The position numbers were made by a program, and so were the translations under genes. The notes below the pieces were generated by a model. It ran no database searches and was not told the origin of the DNA. It saw nothing but the letters and a program-made list of their open reading frames with translations. This document shows positions 9,494-17,657 of a DNA stretch of 64,000 bases, piece by piece. Source of the stretch: Epilithonimonas hominis. Its GTDB lineage: Bacteria > Bacteroidota > Bacteroidia > Flavobacteriales > Weeksellaceae. The stretch spans positions 54,774 to 118,773 of the forward strand of contig NZ_RJTU01000065.1 in NCBI RefSeq assembly GCF_003730015.1, written 5' to 3'. Within the stretch, counting starts at the first letter, position 1. The number at the start of each line of letters is the position of its first letter.

Positions 9494-10111
9494 ATGAAAA
9501 AATTGGAGATGATTTCAAACTTGAAAGTATCAGTATTATTAAGATCACTTTTTCAACAGAATTATAAGAAAATGCTTGCATACAAAAAGAGTTGTATGGA
9601 TTTACACAATACTGCCACTATTAAAATAGGAAAAAGATTTTTTTTTAACAGAAGTTATGCTAGTAATGATCCGTTTTCATCTCATTTGATAATGAAAGAT
9701 AATTCAAGGCTTATCGTAAAGGATAAATTCAGTTTTTTTTCTGGAGCAAGAGTTTCAATTCACGAAAATGCTACATTAGAATTAGGAAGTGGATATATAA
9801 ATCATAATGCCAATATTGGTTGTTATGCTGAAATTAAAATCGGTCATGATGTAGCGATTGCAGAAAATGTAGTGATAAGGGATTCTGACAATCATGATTT
9901 CATTAGTGATAAAGAACATGTAAAAACAGCTCCTATATCGATTGGCAATAAGGTTTGGATAGGAATGAACTGCATTATTTTGAAAGGAGTTTCGATTGGT
10001 GATAATTCGGTGGTGGCCGCAGGAAGTGTAGTTACTAAAGATGTTCCAGCTAATGTATTGGTGGCAGGAGTTCCTGCGAAAATTATAAAAAGGAATATTA
10101 GTTGGAAATAA
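9494..10111 (+). CDS. Hexapeptide-repeat acyltransferase (maltose/galactoside O-acetyltransferase type)
   Basis: The 205-residue protein has left-handed beta-helix repeats from about residue 70 onward and the family core NHDFIS, with the catalytic-type His of the DNH motif, then [30 protein letters not shown] and the closing [12 protein letters not shown]. These proteins transfer acetyl or similar groups from CoA to sugar hydroxyls. In this operon it probably O-acetylates a repeat-unit sugar. The second ATG (MISNLKV) is a possible alternative start; the first is used because the preceding region has no better one. Confidence 0.85.
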   Translation: MKKLEMISNLKVSVLLRSLFQQNYKKMLAYKKSCMDLHNTATIKIGKRFFFNRSYASNDPFSSHLIMKDNSRLIVKDKFSFFSGARVSIHENATLELGSGYINHNANIGCYAEIKIGHDVAIAENVVIRDSDNHDFISDKEHVKTAPISIGNKVWIGMNCIILKGVSIGDNSVVAAGSVVTKDVPANVLVAGVPAKIIKRNISWK

Positions 10112-10166
10112 TTAATATATGTTTAGTGCAAATATCACTTAGTCCGAAAAATTATATAATAATGCT

Positions 10167-11249
10167 ATGATAGTCTTCTTTTTACCAGATTTACGAGGCG
10201 GTGGAGCCGAAAGAGTAATGCTGAACTTGCTAGAACGTTTTGCAAAACAGGAGCAAAATGTAGTTCTATTGTTAGGTAGAAAAAAAGGTGATCTTATGAG
10301 CCAAATTCCAGAAAATGTAAAGGTTTACGAACTCAACTCTGGGTCTGCGCTTAAGTCTGTTATTCCCTTTATAAAGTTTTGCAATCTTCATAAGCCCACA
10401 AAAGTATTCGCATCCCTAGGTTCTAGCTTAGCTACTGCATTGGCGAGACCGTTCATCTCAAAAAAAATTCAAATCATCAACAGACTCGGAAATACAATAG
10501 GAGCAGAGAAAAATCTTTTAAAATCTAAATTCAAAAAACGCCTTTATATAGGCGCAAATCAAGTAATCGCAAAATTTTCTGACAAGTTAATTTTTCAGTG
10601 CCACTATATGGCTAGCGATTTTATCAAAGAAACCGGTATGACACCCAAATCGTACAAAGTCATTTATAATCCGGTAAACACCTTTAAAGTTAATGAATTG
10701 AGCTCTCAAGATGTAATCAAAGATTTTGATTTCTTGGCAGTAGGAAGACTGTCACCTCAAAAGGACTATAGAACACTGATCAAGGCTTTTAAACTTCTGA
10801 AAGATGGCAACAAAAAATTACCAGTTTTAAAGATATTAGGCGAAGGCGAATTGAGAGAGTCTCTGGAGAAAGAAATTTCTCTCTCTGGTTTGGACAATAA
10901 TATTATGATAACTGGATTTGTTAGCAACCCGTACAGTCTGATGAAACAGGCAGATGCAATAATCTCAACATCATTATTCGAGGGGTTTTCTAATGTTATT
11001 GTAGAGAGTCTGTGCTTGGGAACCCCTATTATAGCTTCAGATTGTCCTGGAGCAAATAATGAAGTTATTAAAGAAGGTATCAATGGTTTCCTATTCGAGA
11101 CGGGCAATGCCGAAAGTTTGGCCGGAGTGATTAGTTCAAAATGGGAAGAAATTAAGAGCTTAGATAGAGAACAAATTAAGCAGGAAGCTATTTTCAGATA
11201 CAATGTTAATCTTATCTTTGACAATTATTCTACTTATCTAAACCAATGA
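10167..11249 (+). CDS. Glycosyltransferase family 4
   Basis: The 360-residue GT-B enzyme begins with FLPDLRGGGAERVMLNL, the glycine-rich acceptor loop typical of GT4 enzymes for lipid-linked sugars. FLAVGRLSPQKDYRTLIKAF starts the C-terminal domain; ILGEGELRESLE and SLFEGFSNVIVESLCLGTP are the donor-site motifs. Lengths and motif order are standard. It follows the acyltransferase by 55 bases and overlaps the next gene by ATGA. The likely role is addition of one sugar of the repeat unit; substrate unknown. Confidence 0.88.
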   Translation: MIVFFLPDLRGGGAERVMLNLLERFAKQEQNVVLLLGRKKGDLMSQIPENVKVYELNSGSALKSVIPFIKFCNLHKPTKVFASLGSSLATALARPFISKKIQIINRLGNTIGAEKNLLKSKFKKRLYIGANQVIAKFSDKLIFQCHYMASDFIKETGMTPKSYKVIYNPVNTFKVNELSSQDVIKDFDFLAVGRLSPQKDYRTLIKAFKLLKDGNKKLPVLKILGEGELRESLEKEISLSGLDNNIMITGFVSNPYSLMKQADAIISTSLFEGFSNVIVESLCLGTPIIASDCPGANNEVIKEGINGFLFETGNAESLAGVISSKWEEIKSLDREQIKQEAIFRYNVNLIFDNYSTYLNQ

Positions 11250-12376
11250 AAATTCTCTATTTAACCAAATACACAAGAATGGCAGGCAGTAGCAGAATGC
11301 GAAGCTACCAGTATTTTCCGTATTTGGAAAAGGCGGGAATGACGGTTGTGGTTAAGCCTTTTTTCGATGATGATTATCTTAAAGATTTTTATGCGGGGAA
11401 AAAAAATATCGGCACAGTTGTAAAATCTTATTTACGGAGATTTTTCGTGTTGTTTTCAGTTTTAAGATACAACAATGTAGTCATCGAAAAAGAAATTTTC
11501 CCATTTCTTCCAGCATTTGCAGAATGGATGTTAAAGTCGTTTGGAATCAAATACATCGTAGATTATGATGATGCAATTTTCCACAATTATGATAAAAGCT
11601 CAAATCCAGTTATTAGGAAATTCTTAGGCAATAAAATAGCCAGAGTAATGCGTTATAGCGGAACTGTTGTCGCAGGTAACAACTATTTAGCAGAATATGC
11701 AAGAAAGGCAGGTGCAAAAAATATAGAAATTATTCCAACAGTCATTGATATAAATCGATACCCATCAAAAAATAATCACTCAGACCTAGCGCTTCCACCC
11801 AATGTCATCCTGAGCGGAGTCGAAGGAAAAGCCGGGGAAAGAAGCGCTTCCGAAAATAATCAAAAATTCGTAGTTGGCTGGATTGGGACGAAAACCACCT
11901 TTGAAAAACATCTTTTGCCCTGCAAAGACTGGATCAAAGCCTTGCAGATTCAAGATCCGAATATCCGTTTCCATATTGTGGGGATCACAGAGGATATGGA
12001 TCTCGGAAAGAATGTACAATATATCCGGTGGACGGAAGATACAGAAGTTGCCGAGATTCTGAAAATGGATATTGGACTGATGCCACTGCAGGACTCCAAA
12101 TGGGAAAAGGGAAAATGCGCCTATAAACTCATTCAGTATGCCGCCTGTGGAATCCCGGGCGTAGCATCAGATGTGGGAATGAATAAAGAAGTTTGTATAG
12201 ATGGCGAAACTGGTTTTATTGCAACAAGCAACGAAGAATGGAAGGAAAGAATTCTGTTTTTCAAAAATGAAATAGAAGAAAGGCTAAGAATGGGAACGAA
12301 CGCCAGAAAACTGGTAGAGCAAAAATATTGTATTCAGGTGACGTCGGAAAAATGGATTAAAATATTGAAGGAATGA
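11246..12376 (+). CDS. Glycosyltransferase (GT4-like) with repeat-derived in-frame insertion
   Basis: The 376-residue GT-B protein starts with YLTKYTRMAGSSRMRSYQYF and has VVGWIGTKTTFEKH at the start of the second domain and a PLQDSKWEKGKCAYKLIQYAA-like donor region, matching a glycosyltransferase group common in Bacteroidota surface-sugar loci. Between NNHSD and NQKFVVGW, residues about 181-201 (DNA 11788-11848) are encoded by a palindromic element whose core, TGTCATCCTGAGCGGAGTC, also occurs in intergenic DNA at 34917-34990. The reading frame stays open through it, so the gene may still be functional, with a short extra interdomain loop. It overlaps both neighbours by ATGA. Confidence 0.85.
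   Translation: MKILYLTKYTRMAGSSRMRSYQYFPYLEKAGMTVVVKPFFDDDYLKDFYAGKKNIGTVVKSYLRRFFVLFSVLRYNNVVIEKEIFPFLPAFAEWMLKSFGIKYIVDYDDAIFHNYDKSSNPVIRKFLGNKIARVMRYSGTVVAGNNYLAEYARKAGAKNIEIIPTVIDINRYPSKNNHSDLALPPNVILSGVEGKAGERSASENNQKFVVGWIGTKTTFEKHLLPCKDWIKALQIQDPNIRFHIVGITEDMDLGKNVQYIRWTEDTEVAEILKMDIGLMPLQDSKWEKGKCAYKLIQYAACGIPGVASDVGMNKEVCIDGETGFIATSNEEWKERILFFKNEIEERLRMGTNARKLVEQKYCIQVTSEKWIKILKE
11788..11848 (+). repeat. Palindromic repeat element inserted in frame in a glycosyltransferase gene
   Basis: The core at 11803-11826 matches 21 of 23 bases of the right arm of the intergenic inverted repeat at 34917-34990. It is bounded by AGCGCTTC (11788) and GAAGCGCT (11841-11848), which are complementary to each other. 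The insert is translated as roughly 21 residues rich in Gly, Ser and Glu. The exact borders are uncertain. Confidence 0.7.
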
Positions 12377-13551
12377 TCTTAGATATTATCTACATACCTC
12401 TTTTTATTTTGTTGGCACTGCACTTTCCCAAATTTCTTCTAGAAGATAAGGAATATGCTTATCTGCCGATTCTTAATAAATTGGCGCTCTTTCATTTTTT
12501 ACTTGGTATAGCTTATTTTTTCACCACAAACAATGGAGGAGGCGATGCTTGGGGGCATTGGCGTGTAGCAAAGTTGATGTCTTATGATCAATTCGTTTTA
12601 GGACTCAGTGCTGGGGAAGGTACAGAGTTTATGAGATCCTTTAATTACATTCCAGCCAATTTATTAGGAATGTCATTTCTCTCAAATACTATGTTCTACA
12701 GTATGTTAGGTTCATTTGGGATCACTTATTTCTTTTTAATAGCAGCAAGGTCGGTACCCTATAACGTCATTATAAAAGGCTATGTTTTATTTCCTTTGAT
12801 TTTCTTCCTTCCAAACCTTCATTTTTGGAGCTCAGGAGTAGGTAAGGATACAGTCTTATTTCTTTGCATAGGAATGTTCGTTTATGCATTGATGGATCCG
12901 TTTAAAAGAATTCCGCTAATAGTAATTGCTGTTCTGTTATCTATGGCGATCCGGCCCCATATCACACTGTTTTTAATGGTAGGTTTTGGTTTGGCTTATG
13001 TTTTTGGCGGCAAGGTGTCCCCGGCGCAACGGTTTATTTTCTCAGCGGCAATGATAGCAGTAGGGCTTGCCATTTTGCCATCGGTAATGGAGTTTGCGAA
13101 GATTGAAGAAGCGTCAGCAGAAGGCTTTGACAAATTTGCAACAGGCAAAGCTGCCGTTTTGAGCCGTTCTAGTGCAGGTTCTGCCATAGACATTTCTTCT
13201 TATCCTTTTCCGCTGAAAGTCCTGACCTTCTGGTTCAGACCGGCATTATTTGACGTCAAAAATATAAACGGTCTCATTGCTGCCTTAGAAAATTTACTGT
13301 TGCTGATTGTTTTCATAAAAGCAATGCGCACCAGCCCAATCAGAGCCTTCAAAGCGGCGCCTTTTGTTATAAAAGGTTTGGTTATTTTTTTGGTGGTGGG
13401 TACATTGGCATTCTCGCAATCAATGGGTAATATGGGGATTATGATCCGGATGCGGAATATGTTCCTTCCGGGGATGATCATCTACCTGATGTGGATTTTT
13501 TCTTATGAACAGCAACTGCTCAGAAACCGCCGGACAACCTTAAAAAAATAA
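12373..13551 (+). CDS. Putative Wzy-like polysaccharide polymerase (copy 1)
   Basis: The 392-residue protein has about ten hydrophobic segments and no recognisable soluble domain. LPNLHFWSSGVGKDTVLFL, followed by a membrane segment ending AIRPHITLFLM, recurs almost unchanged in the next gene. Polytopic proteins of this size with an RPH-type loop, at the end of a Wzx-containing locus, are commonly O-antigen or exopolysaccharide polymerases of the EpsG/Wzy kind. The function is inferred from topology and place. It overlaps the upstream glycosyltransferase by ATGA and is followed after 2 bases by its paralogue. Confidence 0.65.
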   Translation: MILDIIYIPLFILLALHFPKFLLEDKEYAYLPILNKLALFHFLLGIAYFFTTNNGGGDAWGHWRVAKLMSYDQFVLGLSAGEGTEFMRSFNYIPANLLGMSFLSNTMFYSMLGSFGITYFFLIAARSVPYNVIIKGYVLFPLIFFLPNLHFWSSGVGKDTVLFLCIGMFVYALMDPFKRIPLIVIAVLLSMAIRPHITLFLMVGFGLAYVFGGKVSPAQRFIFSAAMIAVGLAILPSVMEFAKIEEASAEGFDKFATGKAAVLSRSSAGSAIDISSYPFPLKVLTFWFRPALFDVKNINGLIAALENLLLLIVFIKAMRTSPIRAFKAAPFVIKGLVIFLVVGTLAFSQSMGNMGIMIRMRNMFLPGMIIYLMWIFSYEQQLLRNRRTTLKK

Positions 13552-13553
13552 CC

Positions 13554-14615
13554 GTGAAAAACAGGGAATTGGGCTTTCGCATGGCTTTGTTTCTGTACCA
13601 CTTGATGTTTGCAGGGATAGCTTGCGTTTATTTCCTTTACAATAAGGGCGATGCACATAATTATTGGAACCTGGCAGAACATTGGACATCTTATATCGGT
13701 ATCGGAACCAAAGTCATTAAGCTGATCAATTATCCCTTGGTAGCCGTACTGAAATTGCCCTTTTGGTTCGGCCTGTTGATATATAATCTGATAGGCTTTT
13801 TAGCGATCTGGGAACTGTACAGTTTTGCGCACCATTACATACGTCCGAAGACTAAAATGGCTGACATGCTGTTGAAAATCCTTTGTCTGCTGCCTAACCT
13901 GCACTTTTGGACATCCATTATTGGTAAGGAACCTGTCATTTTTCTCGCAGTGACATGGATAATGACCCAATATGCAGACGCTAAGTTTTACAGTTTTAAA
14001 TCAATATTGGGATGGCTCCTACTGATGGCAATCAGACCACACGTCGCCCTGTTTTTGTTGCTGGCTATTGTAATATTATTGCTGTTCTCATCTGGCAAGC
14101 TGACAATTAAAAAAGTGAGAATGATAATTTTTGGTATGGCAGGAAGTTTCATAATGTATATCCTCACGCTGAAACTGTTGAATCGAAACCCCTTCGACAT
14201 CCAGTATATTCTGGAAAGAAATGACGCGTCGCTCATCGCATTTCGAAGGGCGAATTCTTACGTGCCAATGATCGATTACAATATTGTGGAACGCTTCTTT
14301 GCGCTTAATTTCAGACCCTTGTTTTGGGATGCAGATTCGTTCTTGTCATTGATATTGAGTGTGGAAAATGGCCTCGTGCTACTCTTGCTGTCGGGGGCAT
14401 TGCTTGCCTGTATCCGAGATTTTAGAACCATTACAACAGATAGCTTTACAAAGCTTTCAATCGGCTTTTTTCTGATTTCTTCCTTCTTTTTTATTCAGGG
14501 GTATTCCTGTCTCGGTATTTTCGCAAGAACAAAAATAATGTATATGACATTTGTTTTGATTGCTGCCATTCGGATAATCAACATCAAAATGACAAAAAAC
14601 GATGCGAACAATTAA
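13554..14615 (+). CDS. Putative Wzy-like polysaccharide polymerase (copy 2, GTG start)
   Basis: The 353-residue polytopic protein is clearly related to its neighbour: LPNLHFWTSIIGKEPVIFL and AIRPHVALFLLL align with the same places in copy 1, and both begin with a segment containing a GDAxxxW motif. The start is a GTG two bases after the upstream stop; no in-frame ATG lies close enough to the first membrane segment. Elsewhere the two are strongly diverged, indicating an old duplication with separate roles. GC is higher here than in the upstream AT-rich operon. This is the last gene before the HTH/DUF6266 module. Confidence 0.65.
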   Translation: MKNRELGFRMALFLYHLMFAGIACVYFLYNKGDAHNYWNLAEHWTSYIGIGTKVIKLINYPLVAVLKLPFWFGLLIYNLIGFLAIWELYSFAHHYIRPKTKMADMLLKILCLLPNLHFWTSIIGKEPVIFLAVTWIMTQYADAKFYSFKSILGWLLLMAIRPHVALFLLLAIVILLLFSSGKLTIKKVRMIIFGMAGSFIMYILTLKLLNRNPFDIQYILERNDASLIAFRRANSYVPMIDYNIVERFFALNFRPLFWDADSFLSLILSVENGLVLLLLSGALLACIRDFRTITTDSFTKLSIGFFLISSFFFIQGYSCLGIFARTKIMYMTFVLIAAIRIINIKMTKNDANN

Positions 14616-14715
14616 CGTCATTGACTGAATTCTCCTACTTTCAACTCAAAATAATATCCCGTAACGAACGCTTAAAGATGATTGATGCAGGAGAACACAG
14701 CTTTTAATCGGTCTT

Positions 14716-14997
14716 TCACAGAACATTATGAAGGCTGTGAACAATCAAATCCATATACAGGATAATGCCAAGATAATAGATGCGGCCTTCTAGTTTGATG
14801 TAATGAAATAATTTTGAGCTTCTGTAGGTCCGCATGGTACGTTCACTGACTCCAAGCAATTCTGCCACTTGTAGCTCTGTGAGAAGTTGTCGGCGGTCAA
14901 AAACAAAATCACTTGCAAGAAGTTCTTGTATCATTTGTTTCAGACTGTGTATAAGATGTCTGATAAAATTCTCACTGTAGTTTGGATAATTTTTCAT
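14716..14997 (-). CDS. Small helix-turn-helix (excisionase/MerR-like) DNA-binding protein
   Basis: The 93-residue protein has a basic N-terminal helix and a C-terminal winged-HTH of the excisionase type: LTELQVAELLGVSERTMRTY is the recognition unit, followed by a short wing (KLEGRIYYL). In Bacteroidota such proteins occur as excisionases, plasmid factors or small regulators of neighbouring genes. It is transcribed away from the DUF6266 gene. The divergent spacer contains a phased 11-bp repeat array and a TACGTTTG-type promoter, so it may autoregulate or control the module. No integrase is adjacent. Function inferred from fold. Confidence 0.75.
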   Translation of the reverse strand: MKNYPNYSENFIRHLIHSLKQMIQELLASDFVFDRRQLLTELQVAELLGVSERTMRTYRSSKLFHYIKLEGRIYYLGIILYMDLIVHSLHNVL

Positions 14998-15107
14998 AAC
15001 ATTTGGTTTTTTGATAAACTAATTTAATGAATTTTTTGATGGTAATAAGATATCTGTAAAATTAATTTGCACTGAAATTAGTGATTTCAAAAAAGCCTAT
15101 AAATAAT

Positions 15108-15181
15108 AGTTTATACAAACGTATAACAAAGCTTATAGAAAGCTTATAGGGAGCTTATAGGAAGCTTACAGTAAGCTTTTA
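15108..15181. repeat. Phased 11-bp direct repeat array (7 units, last partial)
   Basis: Units start at 15108, 15119, 15130, 15141, 15152, 15163 and 15174, exactly 11 bases apart. The three central units read AGCTTATAGAA, AGCTTATAGGG and AGCTTATAGGA; outer ones are degenerate (AGTTTATACAA, ACGTATAACAA, AGCTTACAGTA, AGCTTTT). The spacing is close to one helical turn, so all copies face the same side of the DNA. It lies in the HTH/DUF6266 divergent spacer. Confidence 0.85.
15116..15123 (-). promoter_or_regulatory. Candidate -7 element for the HTH gene
   Basis: The minus strand reads TACGTTTG, a full match to the Bacteroidota TAnnTTTG element, about 119 bases upstream of the HTH start codon. It overlaps the first units of the 11-bp array, with the better copies lying upstream of it. 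No clear -33 TTG was found. Confidence 0.4.
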
Positions 15182-15336
15182 CATAATTTAAAAATAGTTT
15201 TGTATTGTTTTTGAAAGCTGGTTTTAAAGCCTTATAAATTAGATGGATAAAAAATTGGATTGACCGTAAAAAACTTACGATGTGGAAAATTTCGGAAAAT
15301 TTTGGCAGGTTTCCTTTCACCTCTGGCGTTCCTCAA

Positions 15337-15344
15337 TACCTTTG
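15337..15344 (+). promoter_or_regulatory. Candidate -7 element for the DUF6266 gene
   Basis: TACCTTTG matches TAnnTTTG and ends 27 bases before the ATG. The -33 region is weak. Confidence 0.4.
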
Positions 15345-15371
15345 AGTTGTTAATCTTTTAATACAATTATC

Positions 15372-16016
15372 ATGGGAAAGTTAAATGATTCCTTATTATC
15401 AGGTTCTAGTGGCAGAACTGGAAGACTGGTAGTGGCAAACGTCGCCGGCACTGAAATTTTAAGAGTGCGTCCGCGCAAGAAGACTAAAGAACCTTCTGCC
15501 AAACAACTGCTCATTCAGGAAAGAATGAAAAAGTGTTACGATTTCATTTTGCCCTACAAAGCCTATGCGTCATTGTATTTCGGCTACAGGCAAGGTATGC
15601 GCTCGTCATACAATCAGGCGATTACAAATCTGCTGAATTCATTCAAGATAGATTTTAATCTAATGACAATCATACCCGATTTTCCGGAAATTCAATTTTC
15701 AAATGGCAATCTTCTTGCGCCCATTCCTACGGATATACGCTCAGAAAAACCGGCTGAGATTACGGTAGAATGGTACAATAATGCGGCAGGTAATCCCGAC
15801 AGACTCACGGATAAACTGCAGCTGTTGTATTATGACAGTACACAGAAGTCGCCTGTGTTTCTCGGAAATATGGCGGAGAGAACAGATACTCAGATTACGG
15901 TCAACGTTCCGCCTTACCTCACAGGAAAGGAACTCCAGGTTTGGATTGCATTCCTTTCTGAAGACGGCATGCAAGCATCAATATCTTCTTATGCAGGCAG
16001 TGTACTGGTTTCCTGA
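15372..16016 (+). CDS. DUF6266 family protein
   Basis: The 214-residue protein has the family's start, MGKLNDSLLSGSSGRTGRLV, then a conserved RPRKKTKEPSAKQLLIQERM region, and a C-terminal half (about 115-214) that looks like an Ig-like or beta-sandwich domain. There is no signal peptide or membrane segment. DUF6266 proteins are found in Bacteroidota and have no established function. It is transcribed divergently from a small HTH gene across the 11-bp repeat array and followed by a terminator-like hairpin, so it stands as a one-gene unit inside a polysaccharide region. I assign no function. Confidence 0.75.
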   Translation: MGKLNDSLLSGSSGRTGRLVVANVAGTEILRVRPRKKTKEPSAKQLLIQERMKKCYDFILPYKAYASLYFGYRQGMRSSYNQAITNLLNSFKIDFNLMTIIPDFPEIQFSNGNLLAPIPTDIRSEKPAEITVEWYNNAAGNPDRLTDKLQLLYYDSTQKSPVFLGNMAERTDTQITVNVPPYLTGKELQVWIAFLSEDGMQASISSYAGSVLVS

Positions 16017-16044
16017 AAAAGAATAATCTGAAGTACCAATAGAC

Positions 16045-16085
16045 AGGCAATCTCTTTTTTGGCAGAAAAGGGTTGCTTGTTTTCT
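16045..16085 (+). terminator. Imperfect intrinsic terminator after DUF6266 gene
   Basis: Arms 16045-16058 and 16066-16078 pair with a few mismatches, with a 7-base loop and a T-rich tail. Confidence 0.45.
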
Positions 16086-16348
16086 TTATAATTACTGACA
16101 AATTAAGTCACATATTTTCTAAAATTTAATAATTAGAAACTTTCCTCGGTAGCCAAAACTAAGTTGATAGGCTTGTTAAGAAATGTTTCCATAAAGTGGG
16201 AGAGTCATTCTAAAGATACTTGTGGCCGATTAAGCTTATTGTTTCCGATGTTATCTGAGATTAAGAGCATTGTTTTCCCCATAGCTTCCGTTGAGGAATT
16301 AGCATTTGAAAATTTAAAGTTAAAATTTATGCCAACTGTCAAAACAAC

Positions 16349-16356
16349 TATCTTTG
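16349..16356 (+). promoter_or_regulatory. Candidate -7 element for the GT4 gene at 16371
   Basis: TATCTTTG is a full TAnnTTTG match, 14 bases before the ATG. Transcription would start with only about a 10-base leader. Confidence 0.5.
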
Positions 16357-16370
16357 CAAAAAAATCTTAA

Positions 16371-17570
16371 ATGGCAAAGCTTTTCCGTATTACAACTGTT
16401 CCTGTGTCTGTAGAAAAACTCCTTGGCAAACAGCTGACGTTTATGAACCAGTTCTATGAGGTGACAGCAATATCGTCTGATAAAGAGGATCTGGAAAGAG
16501 TGGGGCAGGAGCTGGGGATAAGAACCAAAGCCATAGAAATGACGCGGAAAATTACCCCAATACAGGATTTGAAATCGCTTTGGCAAATGTACTGCTACCT
16601 CAAGCAGGAAAAACCGGACATCGTACACACGCATACACCCAAAGCCGGACTCATTGGGATGATTGCTGCAAAACTGGCGGGTATTAAAGTGAGATTGCAC
16701 ACAGTGGCTGGATTACCGTTGATGGAAACATCCGGTGTAAAAAGAAGGGTGCTGAACCTGGTAGAAAAATTAACCTACGCCTGTGCGACGAAAGTTTATC
16801 CCAACTCCTATGGATTAAAGGATTTTATTTTAAAAGAGAAATTTTGCCCACCGCACAAACTGAAAGTAATAGGCAACGGAAGTACCAATGGGATTGACAC
16901 AGCTTATTTTAATCCAGCACTGTTTTCACCACAGCAGAAGAAAGAAATCAGGAAGCAATGGCAGTTGGAGGAGGATGATTTTGTATGGATCTTTGTGGGC
17001 AGATTGGTAAAGGATAAAGGGATTAATGAACTGGTAGCGGCATTCAGGCAATTGACAGAGGAATTAAATGATTCGGAAAATAAGCATACGAATAGTTTGG
17101 TAGATAATATAAGGAACAGAGCGCCCAAGCTTCTGTTGGTGGGACCATTGGAACCGGAACTGGATCCGCTGCTGCCGGAAACATTGAACGAGATGGAACA
17201 TAATAAAAACATCTTAACTTTGGGATATCAAAAGGATGTTAGACCCTATCTGGCAGCGGCAGACGCTCTCGTATTCCCCAGTTACAGGGAAGGATTCCCT
17301 AATGTGGTAATGCAGGCTGGAGCAATGGAACTTCCTTCTATAGTTACCGATATCAATGGCTGTAACGAAATTATTAAAAACAACGAAAATGGTATGATTA
17401 TTTCTGTGAAAAACAAAGATCAGATTTACAATGCATTACTCAAGTTGATGGCAGATCTTAGCTTATATAACAAATTGAAATCGCAAGCCAGAGAATACAT
17501 AGTACAGCGTTATGATCAGAAATTAATCTGGAATGCCATTTTAGAGAATTATCGGGAAATGATAAAATAA
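16371..17570 (+). CDS. Glycosyltransferase family 4 (PglA/CapM-like)
   Basis: The 399-residue GT-B enzyme resembles GT4 enzymes that add the second sugar to undecaprenyl-diphosphate sugars. It has VHTHTPKAGLIGMIAAKLAG (about 84-103), LHTVAGLPLMET, the second-domain start FVGRLVKDKGINELV and FPSYREGFPNVVMQAGAME in the donor site. A low-complexity acidic stretch (about 225-245) interrupts the second domain. It is separated from the main operon by the HTH/DUF6266 module and has its own promoter candidate. Its likely job is an early step of repeat-unit assembly for the same surface glycan; this is inference. Confidence 0.87.
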   Translation: MAKLFRITTVPVSVEKLLGKQLTFMNQFYEVTAISSDKEDLERVGQELGIRTKAIEMTRKITPIQDLKSLWQMYCYLKQEKPDIVHTHTPKAGLIGMIAAKLAGIKVRLHTVAGLPLMETSGVKRRVLNLVEKLTYACATKVYPNSYGLKDFILKEKFCPPHKLKVIGNGSTNGIDTAYFNPALFSPQQKKEIRKQWQLEEDDFVWIFVGRLVKDKGINELVAAFRQLTEELNDSENKHTNSLVDNIRNRAPKLLLVGPLEPELDPLLPETLNEMEHNKNILTLGYQKDVRPYLAAADALVFPSYREGFPNVVMQAGAMELPSIVTDINGCNEIIKNNENGMIISVKNKDQIYNALLKLMADLSLYNKLKSQAREYIVQRYDQKLIWNAILENYREMIK

Positions 17571-17613
17571 ATGATGCGTCAAATGCTTAATTTTGAGCGA
17601 GATGCACGAATGG

Positions 17614-17644
17614 TTGCACATCTTTTTTTTTTAATGTAACTTTG
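17614..17644 (+). promoter_or_regulatory. Bacteroidota promoter of the T9SS surface protein pseudogene
   Basis: TTG at 17614-17616 and TAACTTTG at 17637-17644 are separated by 20 bases, a full match to the -33/-7 promoter. The ATG follows 13 bases later. Confidence 0.75.
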
Positions 17645-17657
17645 CAAAATATATATC

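Larger units (their letters stand above)
14998..15371. other. Divergent intergenic region with repeat array and two promoter candidates
   Basis: This 374-base non-coding spacer separates the HTH gene (minus) from the DUF6266 gene (plus). It holds the 11-bp array at 15108-15181, a minus-strand TACGTTTG at 15116-15123 and a plus-strand TACCTTTG at 15337-15344. No open reading frame of note was seen. Confidence 0.8.
16017..16370. other. Intergenic stretch with weak terminator and promoter
   Basis: A 354-base gap. It contains an imperfect hairpin (16045-16085, left arm AGGCAATCTCTTTT, right arm AAAAGGGTTGCTT, then T-rich DNA), probably ending the DUF6266 transcript, and TATCTTTG at 16349. The remainder shows no convincing gene. 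Confidence 0.6.

Noticed and set aside
10766..11224. 152-codon minus-strand frame inside the GT4 gene
   Set aside because: It lies fully antisense to a gene with clear GT4 motifs and has no recognisable domain.
15108..15181. Possible CRISPR-like array
   Set aside because: Units are 11 bases with no spacers, so it is an iteron-type array.
16164..16370. 68-codon frame before the GT4 gene
   Set aside because: No family features, and it overlaps the TATCTTTG promoter element of the next gene.
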